Shown here: positions 1 through 11,404 of the stretch, piece after piece
Layout: each line of letters opens with the position of its first letter
Position numbering within the stretch: position 1 is the first letter of the stretch
Assembly: GCA_025716815.1 (NCBI GenBank)
Contig: JAIXMN010000049.1
Span: 1 to 64,000, forward strand
From: Dichotomocladium elegans
Taxonomy: Eukaryota > Mucoromycota > Mucoromycetes > Mucorales > Lichtheimiaceae
Direction: 5' to 3'
DNA length: 64,000 nucleotides
The notes under the pieces: generated by a model
What the model was told of the DNA's origin: nothing
Database searches by the model: none
Seen by the model: only the letters and a program-made list of their open reading frames with translations
Translations under genes and position numbers: made by a program

Positions 1-28
1 CTGCTCAGTTAATGAAAACGAAAACCCC

Positions 29-102
29 AAAATATTTAAACGAAAACAAAATATTTAAACGAAAACAAAATATTTAAACGAAAACAAAATATGAACGAAA
101 AC
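29..102. repeat. Short AT-rich tandem repeat, 19-bp unit
   Basis: Three exact 19-bp units (AAAATATTTAAACGAAAAC) and a fourth shortened unit follow each other directly. There is no coding potential. The tract is seen directly; its function is unknown. Confidence 0.9.
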
Positions 103-1129
103 AATATCTCTCGGTCCAGGAAGTCCTCGTAAGAGTTTCTTGAGACTCAATTTTTATTACTTTGGAACTATGGCCTCGTTTAGCAGGTGTGGCTGCTAAA
201 CGGGGCCTTTTTCTTCTCAAAAAAAATGAAAATGAAAATAATCAACATTTGTGTGCGCATGTGAGCGTGTAAATGCACTACAGGATTTTCGGTTGGCTAC
301 CGGTCAAGATAGGATTTGGATGTCAGCAATAAACCTCATATCTCGCGCTACGTACTCATCGATGGAGCAGCTATAAGACGTGTGTTGTAACAGGAAATCC
401 CAAAGAGAAAGCAACCTTCTGCATTTATGCTGTGCATTACTCCACATCGTATATGGATGCCCATTGTCTTATTGACATCCTTACATATTTCTCTTTTTGG
501 GAATGGCGCGTGCGGAGTACCACAGATGACTTTCTGTATGATCTTGTACCCAGAATGCACGGACCATTATATTCATTTCTCAAACTCATCAGCATCCATC
601 TCTGTTCGTATCGCCCCATGGGCGTGTGGATCCGAACCTTTCTACACAGAGCAGCACGTATGCATCTTTTACTTTTTGTAGCTGAGTTACAGAACGCTGA
701 TCCCGTCCCACCCAGCCTCTGTTACAACCAGTGCCATGGCGGTGAAAGACGCAAATATGTCAAAACTCAACGGAAAAAGACGAGACTAGTACGAGAAGAA
801 CCGCAAACATCGACTTTATCACAGATTTGATATCAAGCAATAGAAAGGAAGCGGTGCACGGCAATGGGGAAGGAATGAAAAATCATATCACAGCTGCTGT
901 TTACTTGGGGGGGTGACCTTTTTTGTACAAAGACTATCTACACCCTTTAATCAACGTATGGCCTAATCATTACTACTCAAATATACGGACCAGCTACATC
1001 ACCATCAAAGGAGATATGAGGTTGTTCGAAGGGTAAAGTAAATGTGAACTTCCCATGAGTAGACTAGGAAGCGTTTTTTTTCGGAAGACGTTCTTTGATC
1101 CGGGAATCTCCTCCCCCCATCGATTTCCT
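103..1129. other. Unassigned, no recognisable gene
   Basis: Only short open frames with no recognisable domain are visible, the longest being 432-830 on the plus strand. No tRNA, transposon end or splice-ordered exon series was recognised here. Confidence 0.5.
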
Positions 1130-2013
1130 TGCTCCCACGTATAAATAACAATTGAAAGCGCGCCGGCTTTATCGAAAACGATCAATGAGGACTACTTTAT
1201 TCTCCCTCCATCCTGTTTCCTTTCAAGCAACATTGTCAGCAACAGCAGCAACAGCAGCAACAGCTCTCTCGAGTTACCTCGACCTGGCAAGCAATCTACG
1301 CGGAAGGTGAGTGTGTGTGTGTGCGTGTGTGTTAGGCACGTTTTTCCGTTCTCTCCAGGGATTGGTGGCCTACGAGCCGTCTTGCACACGGCTATCTTAC
1401 CTTTTTTTTTTGCTCAGTATCTGCTCCGTGGTTCACGCGGCCGACGGGGGGGGAGCGAGTTTTTTAACTTACGGAAAATGAACGTCTTCCCTCTTTGTTC
1501 TTTTTCTCTCTTCTCTCTTCATCCCTCCCCCGGCCCGGTTGGTCAGGTCGCCCCAACGTAGGTTATCCCAAGGTAGGTCATGGCTAACCGCAGCTTAGTT
1601 GAGGAGTGGACCTACCTGCCGGAAAACAAGAAGAATCTACCGGACGGCCCACACGGCGAGGATCGACCGGACAGCCCAAACGACAACCTGATGGGACCAA
1701 GAAGTACCTGTCCAATGACCAGATGTGCATGATATTCTGCGAGGCGCCGCATCCCGCAAGTTGATAGTGGATCTTGGTAGGAATCCTCAATGAGGAGCAA
1801 TGGTAAACCCCGATGACCAGGCACTGCGGGCTCGCTATAAAGGGGCCAAGATAGATGCGGGTATCACGGCCCCAAGAGCGGAGGCGCACGGCAGTCGACC
1901 TCCTCGTGGTTGCCTCTGGAAACAGATCCTTCATGGTTCTGGACAACTGGACTGACTATTAGTATAGTGTTGTTATTCATACAGTAATAAAAAGTTCTTC
2001 TCTCGTTAAAGCT
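1130..2013 (+). pseudogene. Degenerate copy 1 of an unknown duplicated gene unit
   Basis: This segment is similar along its length to 8225-8968 in the same orientation. The clearest blocks are the exon-like stretch ending at a 5' splice site near 1308 (GGAAGGTGAGTG here, GGAAGGTATGTG in the other copy) and the 3' block around 1906-2013, which ends in an AATAAA signal. A TATAAATA box lies at about 1140. The ATG that opens the other copy is changed here (ATT), CAG/CAA triplets are expanded near 1235-1265, and the second exon frame soon meets a stop. I therefore read it as a pseudogene. The product family is not recognised. Confidence 0.45.
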
Positions 2014-2379
2014 TTATTTTTTTACACGATCCGCAGCCGCAGCAAAGTGAGCGGCACTTGTTCCTTTTTTTTACATGGTCATCGCGCGTGCGCGTTTTTT
2101 ACGCGACCATGGAGGGTCCGCATTTTATTGTCATAGAACGCAAAAGACCGCCAAGCTTCATGAAGTGCTAGGTCCATATCTTCAATCGATGGTCTTGGCC
2201 TTGGAGGCAAACAACACAATAAAAATCCGTTTTCCATCCACTGCTCTTCCCCAACATCGGGTAATGAACGTATAACGTGCAACGAAGCTCAACAAAGCTC
2301 AACATTTTGACTCTCTACCTATGGTCAATACACATGGAGCTTCCAAGGCGGATATCCCGCTGCAAGCAAATTCCCTTTT

Positions 2380-2715
2380 TTTAACTGAATATTTCATACA
2401 CTGAAATATTGAATCGCGAATGTCTTTTATTCTTTTAGGCCAATTATCAACAAGTCCTCTCCGTCCAGGATGACAGTAATCAAGGGAGGCCTGACTTGGG
2501 TGGAATCTTCTATAGATTCCACTCAGCTAATACCTTGCCGAGATTTGAGAGGGCACGCCAGACGTGGGTGGTTTTACTAGTGTCGTTTCCATCGTGTCAA
2601 AGTGCATGCCGACATTCCTAATGTACACATCCATGGATATATGTCCAAAAGGTATGATATTATGCTGTGTATTATTTTGTTGCTGATGGTGAATATATAT
2701 TGATTTCAAAAGCAC
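2380..2715. repeat. Outlying partial copy of the arm's internal repeat unit
   Basis: The segment matches 6155-6730 of the left arm in the same orientation but is more diverged and internally shortened. Shared blocks include the intron-like 3' end (TTCTTTTAGGCC), the block with CTTCTATAGATTCCACTCAG, and CATATATGTCCAAAAGGTATG. It lies about 100 bp outside the arm boundary at 2815, so the repeat family was already present beside the arm. Confidence 0.75.
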
Positions 2716-4689
2716 CATAGCTATACTGTATAGAGGTTATATACCACGCATCGCCATAACACGAGCAAGTTTGTAGCAGTAGTTAAAGTAAACGATCACG
2801 ATTGACCGATGACCAAGGTACTACAAGGGTAACGATCACAATCAGGACCGCATCTCCGGCGATGATACTGCGAACCATATTCATTTTCTCCGTACGATCA
2901 TCCATTGTATCTGCCACTGCTATTACCCCACTACTGTGTTCTAAACAAACAAGAATGCCCTGGGACGTCGGGTAATCCCACGTTTATTATTACAATCATC
3001 GTTCTTCTCGCTGTATTTGCGCTTCCTCCACGCTGTATATCATATGCTTTTCGTAAGTGCTCGCACAGCGTTGCATGTACTGTTACAAAGCCATCTGGGA
3101 CGGAGCAGGTCAAGGAACATAATGATCAATTCCATTTTCCCTGCTATTGCATCAGTTTGAAAGCGAGGACGACCAGAAATTACACGGCAAAAAAAATTGG
3201 ATATGCATATCCAATGTAGACGATGACAATAAACGAGCTGCTGGTATCATCATGGCTCATGTTAAGCCGCAACTCAACTTTACCCAAGCTCCGACCTGCA
3301 AGTAACCGAATTATCTGGAATGACGGATTGAGGATCGAGATGAGACATGAGAGATCCTCGACCGAATGTGAGCATTTCTAATGAACATAGAGATATATAT
3401 AAAAGGGAAAGAGGTTATGGTGCCAAATACACGCAGCGGGCATTAAAATCTTAAGTCTGGTACGTATTCTTTTTTTTATTGCCAGCTGTCAAGAAGCAGT
3501 TTTCGAATTAGGTATGCCTGCGATAGAATCTCGAGCTCTCCACTTTGGTTTGGAAACCCTTGTACTACCCGAAAAAAAGAGAAGTAACATTGAGATAGGC
3601 AAGATGATTTTCTGGGATGGTGGTGGTTGTGGTTTTCTTGGTTGATAGAGGCGAATACGAAAAGGTGAGAAGGACGGAGGGAAAACGGCGCGGAAAGTGG
3701 AGTGGGTGGGGGGAGGGTGGGGGAGAGGGTGGGGGAGATGAAGCGGGCGAGGGGCGTTGGGGTTACACAAGAAACAACGAATCAATGAAGAATATGCCAG
3801 AGCGGGTGATCAGCTAAGAGTAAGAGTGTCGAGCGGATGATAGAAGAAGGCGAGAGTCTGGTATAGGATATAAGGGGGGGGGGTGGCACCTGTTATTGTG
3901 TGTAGTGCAAGTGGAGATGCAATATGGTTTTTTAAGTGAATGACGGCGGGATCGGGTGGGGATCTCTGGATTAGCCGCGATTGGTGAATTTGAGAGTGGT
4001 GAGTATGACATGGCGAGAGGAATGGAGCTAATCGAGGTTGAGAAGTACTCAGGCGAGTAATGCGGGTTTTTGCTTTTACGGGATCGATCTTTATTACAGC
4101 TGGAGAGTGGGAGGGGGGTATGATCCATTTCTGTGATTGAATTTGGGCCAATGTCACGTGCGTCGATATCGTCGCCTCTTGGTTTATTCTACGTACTTGC
4201 TGCGCTCTGTTTTGCGGGGAGGGGGTGCCGATTGCTCCAAGACAGTGTCGTGAAGAGAGGATCAAGATGGCTTCTTGGCAAAATAGGATATATGGCAATC
4301 GCGGATATGATAGGTTGAATTGTGGACACCGCATGCGAGACGTGTGAAGGAGCGAAAGCGTGAAAAAAAAAATATAGTCCAAGATTTCCTCATTTGTTCG
4401 TTCTTCGCACTCCTTCCCTCTTTCTCCCTTTTTTTCCCTTCCCCAAAAACCTCTTCTACGCTTCCTTCTGCCTTTCCCTTCTTCTCGTGCACGAAGCCAT
4501 GACAAGAAGAAGGGGTTGCCATACCATGCTGGGTACTTTATGTTACTACTGGCCGACTAAAGGCTGCAGCACAAGCGTTAGGCGACTGCGGCAAGCGAAT
4601 ATCTAGGTGACAAGGCTTTGTAGCTTTACGACCCACCGGAAACGCTGCCCAACAGAGTTGTTCCACTGCTCCTCTTTATATTGGCGCTT

Positions 4690-6760
4690 TTTTTTAGGTC
4701 GTTTATCCTTCGGATGGGTGTGAGCGAAGCACGGTGTGTGGTTTCTTGTCCACGTTGTCTTTCCAAGTAAGCCGTCTTTTTTCTTTTCTTTTCTTTTCCT
4801 TTCGCATTCATTTTACTCTTCTAGTCCATCCATCAGCGAGACCTCGATGAACTGGTGCCGGGAGTGCTTCGCTCTGAGGCTACCTGTCCCGGCTTTACAC
4901 TGGTTGAAGTGGAGTAGCTCTTGTGGGGCGTGCACCTGCAGTTAAAACGGGCCTCTGCTGCTGGTATGAGCACAGCGTTGTATTGACTTGCTGGACCGGC
5001 AAGTACGTAGAACGACCGATCGTGGTGCACCTCCTCCAGTCCATCGAGGACATTAAGAAAGACATGCCTGTCTTGGAGGTATGATATCATGGTGTGTATT
5101 GCTATGCTGCTGATGAATGATGCATGTCTACCGTAGCAGTGTCTACGGCAACTGGCGACCAGCGATCGGGCCTGGACATGCCCTAAAACTGCCCATACTT
5201 TTGAATTGTATGCTTTTGAGTTGTTGGAGTGGTAGAGTGGTGGGTGGTTTTCGTCGTCCCTTTCGTCTTTGTCCCTTTATTCAAGTAAGTTACCTTTTTC
5301 TTTTTTAACTGAATATTCCATACACTCAATACTGAATAACGAATATATTTTTATTCTTCTAGGCCATTCATCAACAAGTCCTCGATGCAATGGTCCGTCC
5401 CGAGGCGTAAAAGCCCACTGGTGTGAGGAGTTTGTCGCTCTTGGAGGCTACTTACCTGGGCATTACAGTGCGTGCTAATACCACGCGCAGTATATTGCAT
5501 TGCTGGACCGGTAAGTACGTAGAACGATCGTCTGCAGCGCACGGCGGCGCAAGTCCTCCAGTCCAGCGAGGACGTTAAAACAAGGCAGGCAGCCTAACAG
5601 GAGGTATACTATACCATGATACATATCACAGCGCCGCTGACGACTGACATATATATCTCTTGTAGCAAATCGGACGGCAACCTATGACTCTGGCGACTGG
5701 CGACTGGCGACTGGGCCTGGGCATGCCCTAAAACTGCCCGCTATTTTGAGTTGTATGTTTTTGAGTTGTTGGAGAGGTGGAGAGGTGGAGAGGTGGAGAG
5801 TGTGGAGAGGTGGAGAGTGTGGAGAGGTGGAGAGTGTGGAGAGGTGGAGAGTGTGGAGAGGTGGAGAGTGTGGAGAGGTGGAGAGTGTGGAGAGGTGGAG
5901 TGGTGGAGAGTGTGGAGAGGTGGAGTGTGAAGTGGTGGAGAGGTGGAGAGGTGGAGACGTGGAGAGGTGGAGAGATGGAGAGGTGGAGAGATGGAGTGGT
6001 GGAGAGGTGGAGAGTGCGGAGAGTGTGGAGAGGTGGAGAGGTTGAGAGGTGGAGAGTGTGGAGAGGTGGAGTGTGGAGTGTGGAGTGCGGAGAGGTGGAA
6101 TGGGTGGTTTTCGTCGTCCCTTTCGTCTTCGTCTCTTTTCTCAAGTAAGTTCCCTTTTTCTTTTTGAACTGTATAATCCATACACTCAATACTGAACCAT
6201 GAATGTATTTTTATTTTTCTAGACCATTCATCAACAAGTCCTCGATGCAATGGTCCGCCCCGAGGCGTAAAAGCCCTCTGGTGCGAGGAGTTCGCCGCTC
6301 TTAGAGGCTACTCGCCAAGGCAATGCATTGACTGATCCAGAGGTGCTCTTCGGGAGGGGGTGCGCGCACATGGAGCTCATTCTGGGCCAGTATGGTTGGT
6401 ATCTGAGCAGCATTGTATTGCAACGCGGGAACGGCGGGTAAGTAGTAAGACTGGTCGCGGCGCATCGGTGGAGCGCAAAGTCCTCCCCGCCCAGGAGGAC
6501 GGTAAACAAGGCAGGCCTGACCTGGGTGGTATCTTCTATAGATTCCACTCAGCCAACACCTTGCCGAGATTGAAAGGGCACGCCAGACTTGCGTGGTTTC
6601 ACTAGTATGATCCCATCCTGTCAAAGTGCATGCCGACATTCCCCATCTACACATCCACACATATATGTCCAAAAGGTATGATGTTATGCTGTGCATTATT
6701 TTGTTGCTCATGGTGAATATATATACATAGATTCTAGCAGTGTCCTACGGCGACTGACCG
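4690..6760 (+). repeat. Three imperfect tandem units with intron-like borders inside the arm
   Basis: Units start near 4690, 5220 and 6100. Each has a GTAAGT followed by a pyrimidine tract and TTCTAG about 80 bp on (around 4766-4822, 5285-5361 and 6145-6221). Each then has a roughly 250-bp block with the shared words AAGTCCTC, GAGGC and GTAAGTA, and next a GGTATGAT...GCAG pair. The plus strand therefore looks like repeated exons with introns, but no single frame stays open across them. The minus strand has longer open stretches (4833-5090, 5351-5542, 6301-6711) whose peptides share a short motif resembling RSFYVL.GPA.QY. Either could be a decayed gene. I do not recognise the family. Confidence 0.6.
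5771..6100. repeat. GGAGAGGTGGA minisatellite
   Basis: About 330 bp is built from GAGAGGTGGA and GAGAGTGTGGA variants, purine-rich on the plus strand. It is also present in the right arm at about 46074-46364 in opposite orientation, with a different number and order of variants. The long open frames across it are artefacts of the repeat. Confidence 0.95.
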
Positions 6761-6895
6761 CGGCAACACACTGCAACAAAACAACACTTTTCCGTCGCCA
6801 AGGTATGATACTCTACTTTTTAGTGCTATGCTGCTGATGAATGACGTATATCTACTACAACAAAGGATAGGTCGATCGGGCCCAACAGTCGATAT

Positions 6896-7060
6896 CATTG
6901 AGTCCGTTATTCTACATGCCAAGGTACTGATATCACCATCCTCATTCGGCTCAATACTGGCACTCATTATCATTATCTGTGCATGACATATGATTTTCAC
7001 CAGGCTGCGATGATGAAGAAAGACCAAGAGGAAAGAAGCCCATAAAGTTGCACCGCGACG
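6896..7060. repeat. Diverged inner flank shared by both arms
   Basis: Beyond the near-identical arm, 6930-7060 still matches the right side, but only at roughly 85-90 percent by eye. The match is split there by the DIRS element: 45238-45279 on one side, 41335-41434 on the other. The left copy carries about 40 bp (6896-6935) missing on the right. Splice-like signals (CCAAGGTACTGATA, TTTTCACCAGGCT) suggest remains of an older gene, part of which is still open at 41232-41420 on the minus strand. Confidence 0.65.
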
Positions 7061-8224
7061 CAGCATTCACTCCAAGCATGAAATCTTCCCTCTATCATGA
7101 CGTTCTTTGCACTATCATAGTGCCGCAGTCTCGAGTTCCATAACTGAATAAACCCAACGCCAATATTTTGATTATCCATAACGTGATATATGGACTTAGA
7201 AAATGGACTTCAATAACCAAGCCAGCGTCTCCTTCTTGACGCGTTGACACTTGCGCAATGCTCAGCGGCAATTATTTTAAAGTGTGATGGATATCCCCAG
7301 CTATGTGAATTACGTATTAGCACCTTTCATTGGATGAGACTTCATTCGTTGCGCACTATACACAACCTAGTATCTACGATATCCCCAAAGATTGTCTTCC
7401 AACAGAGTATGAGTGTTAAAATAATTCAGAAGGCCATGTAGATTAGTAGCCGACAAAGCACAAGATAGATCGCAGATGATAGATTACTGACCGTATGATT
7501 GGAACGTTGTCGGCGCCTTGGATGTAGGAAAAAATAAACAACCACTCCCGTCCCCAGTCCAGGCCAAGTATATTGTAAGCCCAAGTCTAGCTGCAAGCAC
7601 GTGTTACAGCACCCCTATTCCGTGCTCCAGCAGCCTAGAAAACAAGCGTGAAAATTACCATTTAAGAAGCATTACATCTGTGGTTCTTGTGGTAAACATC
7701 AGCTACCACGTTCTTAGATGATGCAGCCCACCATGGTACCACTGGTGATCATGCGAATGCCATTTGTGTTCTCCACGTTGAGTAGACCTTCGGGAATCTA
7801 ACCTCTGATACCCTCTCCGCTTTTGAAATGCGTATTTACTGGCCCGGTCAAGCTCTTCTGAAATCAAAAAAATCGCTGCTGGCGCTGAGGTAGTCAGATG
7901 GCATGTGCGGAACAGCGTGCCTTCATATATAGACTGGGCACCTTGGGAACAAGTACACGCATTTATGCAACCGCATAAGCATTTGATCTACACTCCCGAT
8001 GTCTCTTTATTCTGTCTTATTGGCTATCCCACGCTTCCACACGAACCAGGAGGTTTGATCGAGCCATTGAGTCTGCAGGAAAATGGTCTTGGCGTGCTCT
8101 GATATTGTTATTAAACGGAAAAAGTCGCACCGTTGAATTCGAAAAAGAAGCATAGAATGACATCATATCTTGACGTCCAGATTCCTTTTTTTTTTTTTGC
8201 ACAATTGGAAAGGCACAAGATGTT
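7061..8224. other. Unassigned, no recognisable gene
   Basis: Only short open frames without recognisable domains are seen. No clear repeat boundary beyond the arm flank was found. Confidence 0.45.
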
Positions 8225-8968
8225 GATTCCAAGTGAAAGCGCACTAACTTTACCTGAAACAGACCAACGAAGGCTTTTCTCTTTTGCTTTAACCAATGGC
8301 ATCCGCCGTGGCAACAACAGTTCTGTCGAATTATCTCAACTGGACAGGCAATCTGCGTGGAAGGTATGTGTGCTAAGTACGTTTCTACGTCCTCCCTAAG
8401 GACCTCGGCCTTCGAACCTGCTTGCACTGCTGCCGTAAATCGAACTTCCCCTTTTTTGTACATACAGAATCTGCTTCGCAGTTCACTCGACCAACGAAAA
8501 TATGGAAAATGAAAACCTGCCCGTTTTACATCCCGCTCTAACTCGCCGGTTGGCCAGATCGACCCCAAGGTAGGCCACCATTAACAGTACCTTTGGCATA
8601 GGGGAAGATTGAGCTGTCGGAATACAAGTGGAATCAACCGGGTGGCAACACGAGGATACTGACCTTCACAGCCTGGGGCAAGGCCAGAATGTATCTCTCC
8701 ACATGACCAGATACCGATGACAGTCTGAGACGAGCGCATTCCCGTGGACAATGAAGGTGCATCTTTGGAGACCTCGCTTCGCGAGATAGATAGGGTACGC
8801 CCCCAGGCCTAGTTATGGAGGGGGTGACTCTTATCTCGGTCTCTAGAGCGGTGACACATGGCAATGGTTGCCTCTAGAAACAGTTCCTTCATAGTTCTGC
8901 CAATTGGGCTGCCAATTTGTACCTTGCTACTATCTACAATGTAATAAAAAGCTCTTGTCTCTAAAGCT
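8225..8968 (+). CDS. Unknown duplicated gene unit, copy 2 (product unknown)
   Basis: An ATG at 8296 opens an exon of about 23 codons ending at a canonical 5' splice site (GGAAGGTATGTG, about 8363). After a 3' site ending CATACAG (about 8467) the frame continues for about 34 codons, including the short run NENMENENLPVLHP, to a possible donor at about 8569. Later exons are unclear. An AATAAA lies at about 8942. The same layout is found diverged at 1130-2013. I do not recognise the protein, and it may be a short or decayed gene. The coordinates are those of the duplicated unit, not an exact coding span. Confidence 0.35.
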
Positions 8969-9094
8969 CTTCTAATTTTCAGATCTCGCTGCAGCGCGAG
9001 ATTTCGTTGCCATCATGCGTGAAGATTTCTGGATGAAATGCGACTTCAGAACTGGAAAATAATGAATATATCGTCGAAAATATGTCATGAATTT

Positions 9095-10067
9095 CTAATT
9101 TGGTATGATTACAAGAACGTCGTCCTCGCCACGGAAAATGTCAAGAAGGCGTTTGGTCATCTGTTTTGTGTTGATGGGAATGGTCACTTTCCCATTGTTG
9201 CGAGCCAGACCGAATTTCTCGGGAAGTCCATCAAGTTCCTAGCAAAAAGTAAGTAATCGCCTAGCATGGGCTTTCTCACTCCTGTCTGCCTTACTGCTTT
9301 GATCGTTGAGATAGAAGCTTCGATTGATTCGTTTTTCAGGAACACGGATCCCAGGATACTCTCATCGGACCGAGTGTTTAGATAAACTAGGATCTCCCTC
9401 TCTGTAAAATACCACAGTTTAGAGCAAGTTGCCTCCATACCCAGAGCATAAATGATATACTCAGTAGACTCACCCTCCGAGATTGGTACACTTGCAGGCG
9501 CAGGTGCAGGTGCAGGTGCAGGCACATTAGTTGCTGCCACGTTTGCCTCATGCTGGCGTATCATGTTCTCAATTTTCGTTTCCGAAAACTCGTCGGGAAG
9601 CAACCATGATTTTTCGAGATCGGGCTCTTTCAAGTATGTTGGAACAATAGGCAGCTCTGGTTCAGGACCAGCAGGTTGCACATCCGTCGTGACAGCCCTG
9701 AGCAATTCGCCGATCGCAGGGTATTTTGGTGTGGCTAAGTCGAGTGCTGTTTGATTCTTATTGGTCTTGAGGTTCGGATTTGCACCGTTCGAAAGCAATA
9801 ACCGCACCACCTTTTCATGTCCGCGATGAGAAGCCCAATGTAGTGCCGACCTTTTCTAGGCCCATCCCAAACATGGAAATAAGTTTATACTCGCCTACGG
9901 TGGCCGAGATCGCGTGCCATTTTGCCACTGCTCCCTTTTTTTTACCATCCATTCATTTTGTTTTGAGAATTGAGATTCACACCGGACTTTGCAAAGTGTT
10001 GGACAGCTTTAAGATTTCCAAGAGCGCATACTTCGCGCAAAGTTTCCTCTCGTTCGTCCGTTATCAT
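9095..10067 (-). CDS. ANKRD40: Ankyrin-repeat protein of the ANKRD40 type
   Basis: The gene reads from an ATG at 10067 (an in-frame ATG also lies at 10124) to a stop at 9095-9097, with at least two introns. The first ends in CTAGAAAAG and joins MNGW to SALHWASHRGHEKVV. The second (GTAAGG...TTTTGCTAG, about 9246-9312) joins STIKA to ELDGLPEKFG. Two or three ankyrin repeats at the N-terminus are followed by an Ala/Pro linker (AP repeats from a GCAGGT microsatellite near 9500). A conserved C-terminal region ends in TIPINTKQMTKRLL and DDVLVIIPN. ANKRD40 proteins have this layout, but their biochemical role is poorly known. It is divergent from the uL15 gene with 426 bp between start codons. Confidence 0.75.
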
Positions 10068-10493
10068 GAGTGTACTGTGAAAAAAGGTAGAAATATCGCG
10101 TACGGAACCTTTTAGAAAATACATTTATCTCCCGCCAAATAGGCTACATATAGAAAACAGTCGAGGAAAAGGAAGAAGTCGACGGTCCTCGATCTTGAGG
10201 CCCTTTCCTCCAGCCGAACACTTTCCAGCACCTCATTAACGCTGTCGATCTGTATGGAAATCTACATAGCCTATTGTTATTGCTATTTTTGATATGCACG
10301 AAACTCATAGTTGATTTTTCACCCCAAAACAGGGTTTGTTCATGACCAAGCTACACGGTTGACAAATTGTTGTGATTTGATTGGAAGATTTCAGCCCCAG
10401 TCATGATTTCAGAACTCGGTCGGAGCAAAGGATGGAATGCCCAAAGGGACCTGCCGGCCTTGAGGTCGTAGCAATCCTTCTCTTACTAGCGCA
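10068..10493. promoter_or_regulatory. Divergent intergenic promoter region, ANKRD40-like / uL15
   Basis: The 426 bp lies between two divergent start codons and must hold both promoters. No clear TATA box or named fungal motif was found. This call rests on gene orientation only. Confidence 0.4.
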
Positions 10494-11278
10494 ATGGTAA
10501 GTAGAATGCACCATAGCATTGCAAAGCGTCAGGAGTGAGAGCATATTTGGGGAAGCAGAAAAGAGGCTTTACCATCGCAGATGGATGGATGGATGGATGG
10601 ATGGATGGATGGATGGTGCGGACGGGAGAAAATCATTTATTTGGAGGGAATCGTACGGTGGATGTTGACCTTTTCTTTTTTTTAATTCTCTTCCCTTCGG
10701 TTACGATTCGTATAGCCTACCAGACTCCACCACAACAGAAAGAAGCGTGGACACGTTTCCGCCGGTCACGGTCGTGTTGGTATGTAGAACCTGACGGGTA
10801 CGATATCTATTTGCGATTTGGCTGATTGTCCTATTATAGGCAAGCACCGCAAGCATCCTGGTGGTCGTGGTCTTGCTGGTGGTCAGCACCACCACCGTAT
10901 CAACATGGACAAGTACCATCCTGGTTACTTCGGTAAGGTTGGTATGCGCCACTTCCACTTGAAGCGCAACCAGTACTGGAAGCCTGTCGTCAACCTTGAC
11001 AAGCTCTGGACTTTGGCTGGCGAAGGTGTCCGTGAGAAGTACAAGAACACCGAGAAGGTCCCCGTCATTGATGCTTTGGAGAATGGCTATGCTAAGGTCC
11101 TGGCCAAGGGCTCTATCTCCCAACCTGTCATCGTCCGCACCCGTTTCGTCTCCCGCCGTGCTGAGGAGAAGATCAAGAAGGCTGGTGGTGGTATGTAAAC
11201 AATAGAATGTGTTTAAAAGGAAACAAGAACTAATGCTCTTTATTTATTTTACATTTAGTCGTCGAGCTCATTGCTTAA
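10494..11278 (+). CDS. RPL28: Large ribosomal subunit protein uL15 (yeast L28, human L27a)
   Basis: Four exons give a complete protein of about 145 residues: 10494-10496, 10716-10779, 10840-11190 and 11259-11278. The first exon is only the ATG, directly followed by GTAAGT. Exon 2 begins [19 protein letters not shown]; exon 3 carries [19 protein letters not shown]; the last exon gives VVELIA and the stop. These are hallmark segments of the cytosolic 60S protein that lies near the peptidyl-transferase centre and tRNA path. Length fits the family (about 149 in yeast). The long first intron holds an (ATGG)n microsatellite. A single-codon first exon is common among fungal ribosomal protein genes. 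Confidence 0.96.
10581..10616. repeat. (ATGG)n microsatellite
   Basis: Nine perfect ATGG units lie inside the first intron of the uL15 gene. Each contains an ATG, so unspliced transcripts would offer many false starts. Confidence 0.95.
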
Positions 11279-11404
11279 ATGCCTCTGGTCTGGGTTTCTT
11301 TATGCTCACAAATAAAAAAAAGGCATTAGTCTTTAAACCACCAAATACAAATATATTGTCTTATTATGTACAGACTGTAAAATGCTTTTACAGTACAAGT
11401 TTTT

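Larger units (their letters stand above)
2815..6895 (+). repeat. Left arm of a large, near-identical inverted repeat
   Basis: The 4.08 kb from 2815 to 6895 is the reverse complement of 45279-49317. The outer border is sharp: both copies agree from AAGGTACTACAAGGGTAACG inward and are unrelated outside it. Long stretches are identical and predicted peptides from the two copies differ by one or a few residues, so the duplication looks recent. The minisatellite at 5771-6100 is rearranged between copies. The arm holds no protein I recognise. Its internal structure is a series of imperfect tandem units with intron-like borders. The arms enclose about 38 kb. Confidence 0.92.

Noticed and set aside
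432..830. A 132-codon open frame near the left edge
   Set aside because: Frames on both strands overlap it with similar length, and the peptide has no recognisable domain.
1235..1265. CAG/CAA triplets as a polyglutamine gene
   Set aside because: The stretch is short and imperfect, and lies in the degenerate copy of the duplicated unit, where the frame gives mainly alanine/serine and soon breaks.
3810..4505. A 231-codon open frame in the left arm, minus strand
   Set aside because: Its right-arm counterpart is shortened by a different stop (47630-48202), its composition is low-complexity in parts, and no domain is visible. It was left as part of the repeat.
5728..6250. Long open frames across the minisatellite (Ser/Thr/Pro/His/Leu-rich or Glu/Arg/Trp-rich peptides)
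   Set aside because: They exist in several frames at once because the repeat lacks stop codons, and the same is true at 46 kb. No start context, splicing or domain supports a gene.
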